A DNA stretch of 64,000 nucleotides from Pseudeuparius sepicola (GCA_963920635.1 OY987305.1:22282876-22346875); one strand, 5' to 3'. Counted from the stretch's first letter, positions 40,871 through 54,027 are shown. Notes: a model not told the origin generated them from the letters alone. Numbers and translations: made by a program.

Positions 40871-43593
40871 ATCCGAGGGGAGCATCTAGGTGGGACGAGG
40901 TACCCCACCAGTCCCATCACACTGGCCAGGCGACCGGCCTGGCTCATTACTATAGTGTAAGATAAGTTCAGACCGGGTTTGAAAATAAGTTTTACCGCAC
41001 TTTGTGCACAACCACATATTTTTACAAAGGAGTTCTTTAAATTAGTATTACAGTATATTCAAATTGAAACAAAACAATAGCAAACTGCAACCGACTGGTT
41101 ACAAGACATACCTAACCTAAAAATATATCCACGGAGGAAAAACGACAAACATATGTTACAGACGTAATACAGTGAGACAAGGATATATGATCAGAACAGA
41201 TCAGTGTGCAATAGGAATGCGGGGCAATATGGGGTACTTAATTTCATAGCCCCATATTTCTGGGATATATAAATGAAATAATTATATATTTATATTTACA
41301 GGTAGTTAGATACGTTTAGTAACATTAGCAACATTTTGTATAACGGAATCAGTAACTGAGTTTTAACTTTTTTGGACTTTTATGAAAATTGCGCTTTGCC
41401 CCGTTTTGCCCCGTATGAGGGGTATAATGGGGTAGTACAATAATGCTTTAAAATAGTGAGTTTTTCGTGAATTAAAGAGACGTTTCTCCAAAATGTTTTA
41501 TTAAGCAAACAGTAATCTTTAAATTAAAAAAAATATAAAAACGTAAAAACATGAAGGTGTTAGTTTTTCATTTATATCGTTTCGCCATCTAAACAAATTA
41601 AACAATATTCAGGTTGATTCAGTTTTATTCTGCGACACTGACAGTTTGGAGTATGAAGCCTTTCAAACATCAAGTTTGTTGTCGCTTATCTATAGAAACT
41701 AATGCTCGGCTGTAGTGAATGGAGTAGCTAAAATAATAGCGATGGTTTGCTTTTGTAAAGCAGGTGTTGGTGGACTTTGCAAGCACATACATCAGCAATA
41801 TTATAGCATTTCTAGTTTTGCTGAGAGGGATGCAAGGGTGTGAATTTGTAATTAGCGAGTGATATGCCGTTTTTATGTTTTTCGAGTCAAGGAATCAAAA
41901 ATTCAATTTGAGCTTAAGAAAACAAAGTGTTATAGACCTTGCTGTGTATGTGTTCCCTAGCAACCACTTAGGCACCTAGCAACCAATGAGTACGTAAAGT
42001 ACTTAGGGCTATGGCTCAATGTGAACCGTATATACAGGATTAACTATCACTTAGTACAAAAAATTTTACCACGTGCGCAGGGTGGCTTAAGAAAACATAG
42101 AAAAATATTTTTAGATTTTTTTTTACGATCTTTAAAAAAAGGGTAAAAATCCCTATTTTCATGTAAATCTCCGCCTCTAATTACGTCAACCAATATGGCT
42201 TCGGCGACCCACTTATTTGGCCTGGCCCAGAATAAGTAGAAGAGAAGATCCTGAAGTAAAAATGCAAACATTTTTAATTTAATTAACCGAGTGAATTTGT
42301 GCATCGAGGTTAAAGGCGGCCTCTTTGAACAGCTACTGTAGTTCTCTGCATGTGCAATGTGTGCTAGTGCAGTTGTGTTTTTTGGTTACCCTTCAGCGTT
42401 TTCCTGGCGGAGGGGATCCTCCTCCGTGGTCGTCAGGCTGAGTACCTCGCTTCAAACAAAAGGAATGGCGGAGGGAAATAAGAGGCCCCCAACAAATTTA
42501 GAAAATGTGAATATTCAATCTTGGAAATGTCAGTAAGGTAGGTGTTTTATGTGTTTTACATGTTCCTTAGAAAGTAATCGTTTCCAACAGGAAATCGAAA
42601 TTTTGTGGTGAATCCTCGGATAAATTGATGTACGTGGCAACGCTGCGCTATTTCACTACCTGTCCTACCATTGACATAGGCAAAATTTTAAGACACGTCA
42701 CGCGGGCGTCCATAGGCGGCGTTTTTTGAGGGGTTTTATACAATTTGAAAAAAAAAATTAGGCTTAAGACAAATGTTAGAAAATTTTTGAAAATTTATTT
42801 TGGCAAGTCTAATTTTTCTTTACCTGCCATAAAATTTTTTATATAATATAGATTTGAAGCTCTAGGGGGTGCGAAAGTAGGAGTACCCCCGATCTAACTA
42901 TGAGCAACTGATCGAAACTGCAAGAATCCACCTTGTCTTCAATGTCAGCAGTTGATACGGCCAGTACAAAACTTTTTGACAAGATCACTTTTGTATAGCA
43001 AAGGTTGCAGAAAAGCGGTACAGTCGTCTGTCAGGGAGTTGTTGGTAAGCAGCAAAGGTAAGCGCAAAGGTATATATTGAGATCCAAAAAGATATTCAAT
43101 GTCTCTATAAAAGCGGTATTATATCTCGGTGGACATTGATTTGATTTTTTGAGTAGACTGTTTCATCGTTTTGTCATGGTTATCGATATCAGATACATCA
43201 TAGTGCATAATTTTAGATTTTATTTTGCTCCTCAGTGCGAGCGATTTTCAAAAAATACGCATGCGCTGAATTAGAATGGGCAAATAGTTTTAGCTGGGAC
43301 ACAAAAATAGAGAGGGTGGCTCTGGAGGGGAGGGGATGAACTTTACAAAAATGAAATGTGATTCATACCAAAATCGGCGGGTGCGAGCGATTCTTAAAAA
43401 AATTGTACCTAGGTCCCACATTCTTTTGAAAACAAATTCCTTATTTTCCATGATTTCCTACCCTCTAAGGAAACTACTTTTATTGTTCCTCTCGATTGAT
43501 CTTAATAATTCCGAAAATATTGCAAAAAACGAAAATGTTCTCAATTTTCCGTCTCTATATGTATGGAAAATGAGAAATATTTTGGAAAGCCAT
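40871..43593. other. Unassigned DNA, 2.7 kb
   Basis: No gene could be supported. Open frames are short and lack motifs. A segment around 42395-42540 has a local GC rise and a short frame, but no family was recognised. Confidence 0.45.
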
Positions 43594-45364
43594 CCCAAGC
43601 AGCATTAAAGTTGCGGTAACTGAGATGGGAACTTTGAATAAGTAGTTATTACGTAATTATTACTTAAAAATCGACTTATTAGTTAGTAGTATAGTAATTA
43701 TTACTACAAGTTGGAACTTTATGGTTTCAGTACTTCTAAGTAGTTTTTGAAGTATCTGGAACGGGATTGTTACGTTGTCACGTTAACTCTAAAGTTATAT
43801 TCAATGGTCACAATTACTTTGTTGTGTTACTTGTTTATCACTTTAAAGTTTTCATTACTTTATGGTAACGGTGAAAGTAACTTCTACATCTTAGCGACTT
43901 TAGAAATACCTCCAAAGTTACGGAACTATATAGTCATATCAATTAAAGTGAAATTAACTTTCCCGCTACTCGAGAAAACTACTGTATGGTAAGTTTTACT
44001 TCTCACTCCATTTTAAAATTACTAGAAAGTTCCAATTATTACAAAAAAATACTTTAAAGTAACTGTCACTTCTATAGGGACCAGAATGAAAACTACATTT
44101 AGCTCCTCACAATCGTTTGAAGGATTGGGTCGTTTTTGCGAAGTGATGAAAATGTCAGCCATTAGAAAGAAGAAAAATTATAGACACACATTCTCATTTT
44201 ATAGAAAATTAAAGCTGCAGTTGGATGAAACGAATCGAAACACGAGCACTTCAATACAAAATTACAAAACGCTTCTCTTGAGCGGCTACAATTTTAAATA
44301 TCAACATTTCGAATTATAGCACGAAACACACACCGGCTGAAAACAACACTCACATATAAAAATTATAGGTTAAAGTTCCAAATGGCTTCCAAATGGCTTC
44401 TGCAACTTTGAAGTTCACTTGTAGTAATTGGGACTTTAGAGTTTAAAATATCTAAAACTAATTTTCGTCTCAAAGGTAGGAATTACCTTAAAGCACAGAA
44501 CCGTTATCTGTGCTTAAAGTGAAAAAAGTCTAGTTGCCGTAACTACCAGTTAAGTGGCAAAGCCTTCAAACCCTCATTTTAAGGTAAATAATACTTCGAA
44601 GTAATTACTGAAAATTACGCCATATTTTCTTATAAAATGATAGACGCCATTAATATCAAATGCCAATTTCCTTTGGTACTGAAATATTTATTTCTTCAAG
44701 ATTGTCCCAATAAAGAGAAAATTGAGCAAAAATGAACTCGTCTAACTTATAGAAATATTAAAAAAGCATTTTTCAGCATTTTTAGGTAATTTCGCACATT
44801 TTCGTAATTTATCCTCCCGATAAAAAAGTGTTAAAACATGCATTTTGAGAGGGCGCGTTGTTACTTTTCAATCTATCAACATCATATTTGACAGAAAATT
44901 TTCAATCGTTTTAGTTTCTTGAATCTAGCAACGAGAAATAAATCAGCAAATTAATACCTTTCTTATACCTACCATTATTCATAGATATAAGTTAAAAATA
45001 AATATTAGGTACTTCCATTTTCCACGGTTATTGAAAAATGACGGAAGATGCTGGGCTAGAATACTTTTTAATTATTTAGACAAAGACAGCGAGGACGCGA
45101 ATGTAAAGAAGCAAACAAATCCAACAAAGTAGCGGTGACCACGCCGCTACGTCTCCACCACGTTGCCGGAACGTAAGCGCGTCGTAGCGGTGTAAGTTGC
45201 TAGGTGGTCGCCGTTACGTATCTATCACCCTCAAAATGTTCCCCATTTTGGTCGCAGGGACGTAATAGGAACGTAGTAATTACGTTCCTATCAGTAGTAA
45301 TCACAACTTTAAAGTGCAAACAAAAGTCGCCGGAACGTAACGGCGACTAAAAATGCTGCTTGGG
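43594..45364. mobile_element. Non-autonomous DNA element with CCCAAGCAGCA terminal inverted repeats
   Basis: The left end reads CCCAAGCAGCATTAAAGTTG and the right end reads (inverted) CCCAAGCAGCATTTTTAGTC, followed in both by a CGGTAAC/CGTTAC block. The 1.77-kb interior lacks a transposase. The left 500 bp is filled with short AAGTAACTT/AAGTTACTT-type words. The right 250 bp is GC-rich, with repeated CGTAAC, GCGTCGTAGCGG and GGTGGTCGCCG words. The superfamily is unknown and no clear target duplication was seen. Confidence 0.6.
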
Positions 45365-47060
45365 TGTTTGGCCAAATTGAAAATCTTCCATTAATTAAGA
45401 AATGTCCTATTAATAATGTCCGAAAACATGTTTGTTGCATTTTCTGCTCATTTTAGATCGTATATAAAGACTAGTTCACTGTTTCTGACCAGGACAATTT
45501 GTCAATGTTTTCTGTTATGTTTTGGCTGACAGGTATATTTTTCTGAGAATTCAACGCCTGCCAATATGAACCAATGAAATGACGCGATTTTTGAAATATT
45601 AACCAATCAGGTGATGATTTTTATTTTTTAAATTACATTTTTTGAAGAGGGGTAATATTTATAATTCTTGTAGTTAATTTATTCCTAAGAAGTTGGGTTG
45701 TCAAATTATAGCTATACAAACACACGCAGTCGTGGTATTTTCAGCTTTGGGATTATAATTCGAAAAATTAACGAAATGTATTATCGATAATAATATAGGC
45801 ACACTACTTGTTATATTACCCCTGAAAATGAATGAGTTGGGCGATAATGATCACCAGATAGGAAGAAGAAGGAAAGTCAGGGATGTGCACTGTGCACTGA
45901 GCAAACTGGAGAGGGGCGAGCAGGCGCGCGGCGGCCCAACAAGTGTCATATACGCCATGACGGCCATATTCATATTGAAGGTAGCTTATTGCACATCGGA
46001 CGCGAGTGGTCGCACAGTGCACAGTGTTTTGGTATCGGAGGCGCGTAGTCACACAGAACTGAAAGTATCACGGTGTTACTGTTATGACTTTCTCAAGATC
46101 CTTCTTTGAGCTTTGCGATGCGGCGATGGTTTTAAAATCACTGAAATATTTCGCATTTATTTATTTTTAAATCGAAAGAAAAAGTTTCATTAAAATATGT
46201 GCATAATCCATAAATAAGGGTACCGTAGCGGGCACTCTTGATCGCAGAGTACTGAGCGATCAGGCGCGACCTATAATAAACTTGCTCGGCAATAGGTGTC
46301 TTCAATGCCCTAACCTAGAAAAGTAGATGGTTGCCGTTTGTTTGTATTGCGAACTACAATTTTATTGACAGGTTGGTGTAGCTTTAAGAATATGTTTGGA
46401 AAGTTTTTCGCATCTCTACTCTATTTAAAGGAATTATAAGCGGTGCTGCATGAAAACAAAGCGGTGCTGAATGAAAACAAAGATAATAGCGTGGACTCAA
46501 GTCAAATATAAAATAGAAGGATTTTTTAAAGTGCTGTAGATTTTCCACCATATTAACTAACATCGGCACTGTTAGCTATTTAGTGTTAACGACGAACTTC
46601 TAAACCGGACAACAAATGAAGGCTTTTAAAAGTTTGCAAGCTCACAACAGTTGTTTGTATAATAAGAGTATAGAGTTGAGCACGACGCCGCAGGCGGAGT
46701 GCTCATTCGTTCGAGAGCGAAATGGACATTCCACTCGAGTTTTAGGTGTATTTTTATGTCATATCTGCTAAACAGATATTTATAGAAACGGTGAAAATAA
46801 TTTGACAGATCACAACGGCGTTTTGGAAAAAAATAAATTCAAAAGTGTTGCTGGATTTACTAACAGGTCAACACGTGCCGTATAAATCGTATAACCTGTG
46901 GTTGGTTGAGTCATATCTCATATCCTGCCTAGGATGGGTGAAATTATCTCCGTTTATTTAACTGGATTAGACTACTAACCCATTTTTAGACTGCGAAGAA
47001 AACTAAAAATTTCTATGCAGAGTGAGTTTTTTTTTATGATCAGTATGGGGATCTCGGGAA
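45365..47060. other. Unassigned DNA, 1.7 kb
   Basis: Contains GTGCACTGTGCAC and GCACAGTGCACAG motifs in inverted arrangement near 45883 and 46012, and open frames on both strands between them. No domain is recognisable. No supported gene. Confidence 0.4.
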
Positions 47061-47567
47061 CTAGCGGAGAGAAGGTTAAATTGGGAAGGAATTGCAGTTC
47101 TGTAGGCCCAATTTAATGCACTTACTAGATATTTTGAAATAACGAATTTTGACGATTTATTCTAATTCATCTAGCTTCGTTGTTTAAATATGATAAAAAT
47201 TGCAAATACCAATGTCGGAGGGAATTGTGTAGCTAGTGTGATTATCATGTGTCCTACTTTCCATGACTGCTGTCATTTTTGAGATATGACACAAACTTGT
47301 GTTTTTTTAAATGGAAACTATAATTATTTTCGTTATTTTTTGGAATTACCATATCAAGTATAATATCGTTGGAAAGCTGCCTGATTTTTCGAGACCATGG
47401 CCAACTATGGTTTCCATATAAAAAAAATTTACACTTTTTATCTAAAATCAGAAAAAAACGAAGCTATATGGATTAGAATAAATCGCCAAAATTTAGTTTT
47501 TTCAAAATATCTAGTAAGCCATGATGCAATTCTTTCCCCATTCAACCTTCCTTCTATCTCCGCTAGC
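47061..47567. repeat. Inverted-repeat element
   Basis: CTAGCGGAGA at 47061 is mirrored by TCTCCGCTAG ending at 47567. Inner matches include AGGAATTGCA, ACTAGATATTTTGAAA and the GGAAACTATA/TATGGTTTCC blocks. The segment left of it shares the words ATGGGGATCTCGG with the tip of the fold-back at 36.86 kb, which suggests one family. Confidence 0.65.
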
Positions 47568-48130
47568 CTTATTGGATTTTGAATGACAGCGCATTGGACA
47601 GGCCCTCAGAGAAATATACAAGGATAGAGGGAGCAACAGCATCAAAATACACACGTTTGTAGTCAACCAACATCTTATGCAAATTTACCGAAATAAACAA
47701 ACATTAGGCCCGTGTGTACAACGTTTACCTGTGATAGGTTATATCCTGAGAAATATCAATTTGGGCACACACCACACCCTTTTCTGCATCCCATTGCATA
47801 CAAAATCAGTCACTATATCCTAAATACTAATAAATAGCCTATAAATTAACAGAAAACAATTGAAAACACGAAAAACGCATACGTAAACAATCGGAAAACT
47901 TGACTTACTGGGCATAAATAAAACAAATACCGCCGAGTAACGAACGGGGCGCCCGCGGCGGCAACGGCGGCGTTGACATGTCGGGCGGTTTGATGTATCT
48001 GTTGACGATTTTATTAAAGAGATAATTAGCTACTATAATTACAGCGCAATTTAATTTTAGTTTAAAATTGTTACATACAAGAAATTAGTAACTACATCGA
48101 TACATCAAAGCTAAAGTGAGATATTTTGGA
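47568..48130. other. Unassigned DNA
   Basis: No gene seen. A short GC-rich CGCCCGCGGCGGCAACGGCG stretch lies near 47950. Confidence 0.4.
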
Positions 48131-48135
48131 ATTCT

Positions 48136-49250
48136 TTAAAATGAGATATTGTACGTTAAAGATTTTGATGTACGAGTATTGCCTTCTCCTCCACGATTAT
48201 TAAATGCCTCACACACAGAACACTGATCCTTCTTGGGTTTATGGAAACCTATATTAAATCTGTTATTAAAAAGTTGTTCATATATTGGTTTCTTTACATA
48301 GTTTTTTCCCTCATTTACACATTTACCTTTATATAAACGGTACATCATTGTTAAGTTAAGGGAGCCCTCCAAATATTCTTTTTTAGTGCGGGAACGGCAA
48401 TAGTGTGACTCGATTCGAGGAAAAGAGTTTATATGTGCCACAACCTTAGCAATTTGTTGTTCTCTGGTTTTATTAACATGATTGTTGTGTTTTCCTCTTT
48501 TCTCTCCTTCTATGTACCTTGCGTCATTTGTTTTTGATATGACTGTTGCTATTTCATTATTGGAAATGTCCAAAGTCGACAAAAAAAATTTTTGCACACT
48601 TCTCATTTAATATAAAGTGGTATGCATTATTAATTAGGCGTTTTCTTCCACGGTCCTTTTCTTTAGGTGAGATGGGTGTCATACATTTGGATATAAAATC
48701 TCTTTGACGAGTTTTTTCTTCCAGCGAATAGAAACTAAAAAATATTTGCTCTCTATGTTCCTGGCTAATTTTTTCAGTGCATTGGAAGGTGCAGTTATTG
48801 CATGGAGATTTAATTTTTTTTTGCTGAGTGAAGTTTTCCTAATCTAGAAACATATTCTTTTCCCGAAACAATCTTTATCTTTTTTATATTCTTTTTCCAT
48901 TTGTGCTCATTTCTTGTTCTTTTTTTTGTTGTAATTTTATCTTCTAACTCTGTTTCAACTATCATTTTTTCGGCTGATTCAATAGCTGTTTGACTAGGAA
49001 CAATATTTTCCTGTTCTGTTTCAATGTCACTAAAATCTTCGGCTTCAGTATAGGAAACTCAACAGTTTTAAGCAAAAAATATTTCTTCTTGGGGCCACCT
49101 TCTTCTGGCAAATAATCAGGGTCGGCATCCGAATCATCTACGTCGCTTATTATATCCGAGTCTTTCTCCGATAAATGTATCGTGTTATAATATTCCCTAA
49201 GAGTTAAAGAATCTGACTCTGAAGACGAAGTTTTAATGTGACCGTTGAAC
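48136..49250 (-). pseudogene. Broken member of an uncharacterised multicopy insect gene family (HINSFPRxESHY motif)
   Basis: The clearest block (48606-48136) contains FFLSTLDISN, KRGKHNNH, VAHINSFPRIESHYCRSRTK, MYRLYKGKC and a DQCSVCEAF cysteine pair. A different frame upstream (48640-48830) gives PCNNCTFQCTEKIS, REQIFFSFYSLEE, RQRDFISKCM and NNAYHFILNEKCAKI. Further upstream come EHKWKKNIKKIKIVSGKEYV and an acidic DSESDS...DVDDSDADPDYLPEE N-terminus. The order matches proteins that recur in many insect genomes and are probably transposon-derived. At least one frameshift near 48600 and a stop near 48812 break it, and the C-terminal part (beyond 48136) is missing. I know no established function. 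Confidence 0.6.
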
Positions 49251-49917
49251 GTAACATTTGCTTCTAAAACAGTATTTTATTATTTCCTTCTTCCTACTCG
49301 AAAAATATTGAAACTTAACTTTTGAGACACTACATCCTCCTTGTGTCGAAGTAGAAGGATATAGGTATGCACTTTGTTGTTGGCCCTCTTCTAAAAAACA
49401 GGAAATCAAGTGAAACTATCTTTTAATAATCAATTTATTTCGACGTACCTGACAATATCTTTTTTTTTTCTGCGGTAAAGCCATTAACAAATTTCCTCTA
49501 CTGTTCATGTTTAATTGTTCTTTTTGCAGGAACAACAGACCACATATAATAATAATATTATTATGATAAATCACAGAACATAACCTATACAAATCATATT
49601 GGATTCACAAGAAATGTCAACTTAATTAACCGTCATCTAGGAGCCCCATTGAGATATCTCAGTATTGTTCCTTACGGTAATATGTGCTACACTGAGATAT
49701 CTCGCTGTTGCCGGAAGTATAAGGAAAATATTTTGAAAAGTTAACACTGGTTTATTTAACGTTGCGCATGCTCATTAAATCGAAAGGATATCCCAGTGTT
49801 ATCATGACATACCTACCTCGTAAAATGCCGCATGTTATAGGCTAGATATCACAAAACATGATTTTTGGGAGATATCTCACTGTTACTTTGATGTATCGAC
49901 ATTTGTTAATTTAACGT
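49251..49917. other. Unassigned DNA
   Basis: GAGATATCTC-type palindromic words recur (near 49650, 49697 and 49870), but no element boundaries could be defined. Confidence 0.4.
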
Positions 49918-49925
49918 TATGGGAG

Positions 49926-51171
49926 CAGGGCCGTGTTAAGGGGGGGGGGGCGAAGGGGGTGTTCGCCCCGGGCGCCCTATTCAAGGGGGCGCCAAAATCA
50001 ACAAAGACGCTAGTAAGTACTAATAATTTACTGCTTCAAAAAACATTTAAACATCTTTGTAAATTGTGAATTCGGAACTTTTCTACGTCTATACCGATGT
50101 CTATGTCGTTGTGGAATATTTTAACTGATTTTGCTATTCTCCCCGAGATGACGCGGTGGCGGCCGGCGCTTGACGTTTTGACGTTGACGCTAATCGTTGT
50201 AAAATAATTGTTCTGTAAATAAAGAACCCAACTTTCGCAAACGAGCAACGTGTTAGTTAAATAAAGGTATCGATATCGACATAGATTTTTGGATCTGGAT
50301 ACTAATCGTAAATTAGTTGGCAAGTACAATAAGTACTTGTATATTCATATTAGCTGAATCCTGAATCTGTAGCATCTAAGGAAACCCTGTTTTAATGAAG
50401 ACTTGGTTTTGTTGAACTTGAATTTTAATATTATCGCTCAATTCTTGATATGGCAAATGGCAAATGGCAAACGTACTAAACAATTACACACTGTGTTTAG
50501 AATAACGTAGCAACCTGGTGGTTTGTATTGTGGCAAATTTTCGTATCTTGTAAATTGTAAAAATGTTCTTTCTGGTATATGAGGTTCTGCTTTCTGGTGC
50601 AAAATAAAATGTAAAAATTAAAAGTTATTTGTTCTTGTGAAGTATAAATGAAAAATATGTAACTAAACTAAAATCGTTCTTTAACTGTACACTAGATTGT
50701 GACAAAGGTAAATATTTATTGTCCCTATAATTCTGTAAGCGGCAGCCATATGGATATTATTGATAGGTACCTAACAGAGGAAAGGACCGCAATCAACAGA
50801 ATTTACGTTTGACGCGCACGAATTCTAAATTTGAGTAGATAGAAATTAACATTAAACTCTGTTCTTTGAAGTACATAAGAAGGCTATAGTAATAGTTTCT
50901 GTATTCTAAGTTAGGTTAAAACCATATGATATCAAGGTTAAGGTTAGGCCTCTGTAACAAGAATTTACATTTCTGCCAGACATGCTAAATACGCACCTGG
51001 AGGCGCCCAAAACAATTATGCCAAATTAAGAAAAGTAATTTCTGGTGTACAGTTAAAGAGAGATTTTAGTATACATATTTTATTTAATTTAATTAATATA
51101 ATTTTGATTTGGGGTGGGGGCGCCAAAAAAGAACTTTGCCCCGGGCAAATTTTTATCTTAACATGGCCCTG
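49926..51171. mobile_element. Non-autonomous hAT element, 1,246 bp, 8-bp target duplication
   Basis: Ends are CAGGGCCGTGTTAAGG and CTTAACATGGCCCTG (inverted, one mismatch). The duplicated target is TATGGGAG at 49918-49925 and 51172-51179. The subterminal GCCCCGGG and GGGGGCGCCAAAA blocks are also inverted. No transposase frame is present. The interior is AT-rich and unassigned, and the open frames crossing it have no motif. Confidence 0.85.
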
Positions 51172-51179
51172 TATGGGAG

Positions 51180-52365
51180 GTGTGCCTTCAGTTAATCCCA
51201 TTATTAAACCCTTCTATTTTGAAATGAAATGTTGTAAACAATGGGGCACCTACGTATGGCATCACTCAAAAAGATGTTGGCTCTGTTTACTTTTTGTTCT
51301 TACTCCCTCTATCCTTGGTTATTTCTCTGAGGTGTTCAATAAGCTACGTCCGATACGAATATGCGGCCGGGCACAGCTCGCCCGCAGCCGCACCGGCGCG
51401 CGGCGGCGCGTAGGCGGACCGGATCCGGACGACTTATTGGCAGCGGCGCGGCGGTTCCAACGTGCAGGTCTCCTCCGAAGCCAACTGAAGAACCGAACAC
51501 GGGCCGGCACGGCGATAAAAAGGGGTTTTTTAATTTCAACACATTTTAATTAGGTCTATACACACATGGGCGAGGCATTTTTATACACATACCTGTTGTC
51601 ACTTATAGTTTACAGTATGATAGTTTTAATATGTAGGTATATTTCATAGCCAGGCGCTCGCGAACGATTTTCTGTCCATCTGTCGTGCGCCGATTTAATA
51701 CCCAGAATGAAACACATTGATTTAAGGGCGGACCTAAAACGTCATTAAAAGTGTGTTTTGTTCTATCAAAAGAATTTTATTTACAAGTTGTTGGACAAAT
51801 TAGTACTATAGATATATTGATTACTATTGACGTATTGAATACTTTCGGTCCGTATATTTAATATGTTTACAGATTGCAACTAAGCAATAACTACTAACGA
51901 TACTTGCTACGCAAATGAGCTGCCTTGGATATTTTCCAATAATTATTATAATATAATAAATTTAGTTTATTTATGTAATCTAATGCAATAGGGATAGGGG
52001 TATTAGTATAGAGCGACACTACGTCTAATGAAATGAATTTTTTGTCTTGAAAATTTATATTACGGTTTTTTATTTTTTTTTAATAAGTTCGAAAGAATTA
52101 TTAATTGAGAACTATGTGAGTTTTGTACTAAAGGATTTAATAATTTAGAAATATAGCTGGCTAGTTGATATAATGAGAAGCCAGAAGTAGATACTACCGG
52201 TCTGAGGGGTAGATTAGAATTTTAATTAGTTTGTAGATTTGACAAGACACACCCAGGGCCCCTGGGGCGGGCGTGCAACGCGTTTTTTATTGTTTTGGTT
52301 TTTTCTTGTATTAGAATCTGTTTTTGTAATCAACTTTTATATAACTGATCAACATATTTTTTATA
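51180..52365. other. Unassigned DNA with a GC-rich island at about 51350-51510
   Basis: The island is rich in CGGC/GCCG words and open in several frames on both strands because of its base composition. No protein motif is visible, so no gene is called. It could be a fragment of a GC-rich promoter or repeat. Confidence 0.4.
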
Positions 52366-52947
52366 TACAGGGTGATTTTTTTAGAACTACCACCGCGATT
52401 TTCTCGCTTATTTTGCGCCCTACAAAAAAAAAACGTAAAGAAACAAAAATGTGGCAATTTTGGTGCTGCAAAAGAAATCGGCATCAATGGCCAATTGGCC
52501 AACTTGACGCGCAATATCAAAACCACCTCAAATTGAGCAAATTAATAGCCGTAGCATGTTTATTTTAAGAGATAGAGGAAAACTTTCATATTGAAAATTG
52601 ATGGCACTAAGAAGCTTTATGCAACTGGATACTCAGATAGTTTAAATATGGCAATGTTGGCCAGCCAGGTGACGTTAAAAAAGAAATGGGCCCCCATGCC
52701 CAATTTTTCGCGCTGTGCTAAAAAAACTTCAAATCGACTAAAATTTTCATGCCCTCAAGAGAGCCGAAGACCCGTGTAATTTGTTGAAACTATCTGAGTG
52801 CATGGATGGAGAAAGCTTCTCAGTGCCATCAATTTTCAATATAAAAGTTTTCCTGTGTCTCTTAAAATAAACATTCGCTGTCCAAAATTGCCACATTTTT
52901 TTCCTTATGTTTTTTTATAAGGTGCAAAATAAGGGAGGAAATCGCAC
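52366..52947. repeat. Fold-back element with an ACAGGGTG left end
   Basis: The left arm (52366-52643) begins TACAGGGTGATTTTT. The right arm (52786-52947) mirrors most of it through AAACTATCTGAGT, TGATGGCACT/AGTGCCATCA, ATGTGGCAATTTTGG and CTTATTTTGC. The left arm carries about 100 bp not found in the right. The right outer tip has lost the ACAGGGTG motif. Confidence 0.7.
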
Positions 52948-53387
52948 TTTATTTTTTGTTGGAGTAGAAGTATTTATTTGTTTTTTATTTTATAAAATAA
53001 ATGTTTTTACTTGAATGATCAACATTATTTTAATTTTTCTATTCGGAGGGGTGCCAATTTTATTTCGCAGACGGGCGGACAACTGCCTTGCAGGGGCCCT
53101 GGACACACCATTGTGGCAGATTAATTTTTATATTCTTGATTTTCAATATATTTGTTCTAGAGCCACTCTTTAACACGAGTATTGCTGTTATTTTGAATTC
53201 TGTTGTAGAAAACGTGCGATACATTTTGGTGTTTTTTAATGTTACTTAAAATATGAGAAATGTCATATCTCACTTTGTTTAACTGTGGACAATCTTCATC
53301 TTTATTGAATTCAAGAGAACTAATAAATTTGAATTGAAGATAAGTAGACAGAGCCTATATATTATCAGACGAGAAATTTAGAGATGA

Positions 53388-53775
53388 TAATTTAAATCTT
53401 ATTTACAATACACTAAAGAATTCATGTCCACCACATTTTATACAAGCAATAATAAATAATAGACTACGTGTTCTCCGTTTACGCCAATCATCCCATGTTA
53501 CAAGCACAATTTTAAGAGTGGACAATCAGAATCCTAAAAATTATGTGAGCTTACCTTACTTTCGAGAAATTGAAATCAAATCTTGGTAAATTCCTTTTGT
53601 AGGGAATTCGATCTTATTCTTGCTTGGTCCCCAGATAACTAGTTTTCGAATCTTCTCACAACACTTAAAGATAAAGACCATATTACAATGAAAAGCAACT
53701 TATAGTCTATAGGGTCATGTGCAAGGATTGTCCAACCCAAACCTCATATATTGGAGAAACATCACAATCTTCATC
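53388..53775 (+). pseudogene. Penelope-like retroelement, C-terminal relic
   Basis: Three frames together show the characteristic end of a Penelope-like RT and the start of its GIY-YIG nuclease. The first ends PKNYVSLPYFREIEIKS. After a shift comes LVNSFCREFDLILAWSPDN, then KDKDHITMKSN, and finally YRVMCKDCPTQTSYIGETSQ. The CxxC spacing and YIGET are the typical GIY-YIG entry. At least two frame changes and a stop make it dead. No flanking repeats were recognised. Identification is by motif order. Confidence 0.65.
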
Positions 53776-54027
53776 GCCAAGTGGCTAGGGTCGACTTTCC
53801 CCAATAGAACTGGGATAGCATTCGTTGAAGTATGACCACAATTTCCCGCAACCAGGGTTTTGAATTTTCCATTTTTCAGCACAGTTGTGGAAAAGCATGA
53901 ACCATTCCACTTCGTCCAAGCCGGCGAACAAGTTCTGACCTGCGTTGGCAAGGCCTATTGGATGTTTCGAGGCTTTTTGACCTGGGCGGGCTACTTATAG
54001 ATATTTTCAATAGGATAGGAATATTCA

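Noticed and set aside
42464..42535. Short MAEGNKRPPTNLENV frame followed by a splice-donor-like AAGGTAGGTG
   Set aside because: Only 23 codons and it ends in a stop before the donor-like site; no downstream exon could be matched.
45816..46109. Mirror-image frames on both strands
   Set aside because: Partly inverted DNA words and no protein motif; not supported as a gene.
51319..51553. Arginine-rich frames in the GC-rich island on both strands
   Set aside because: Several frames are open at once, a compositional effect; no domain recognised.
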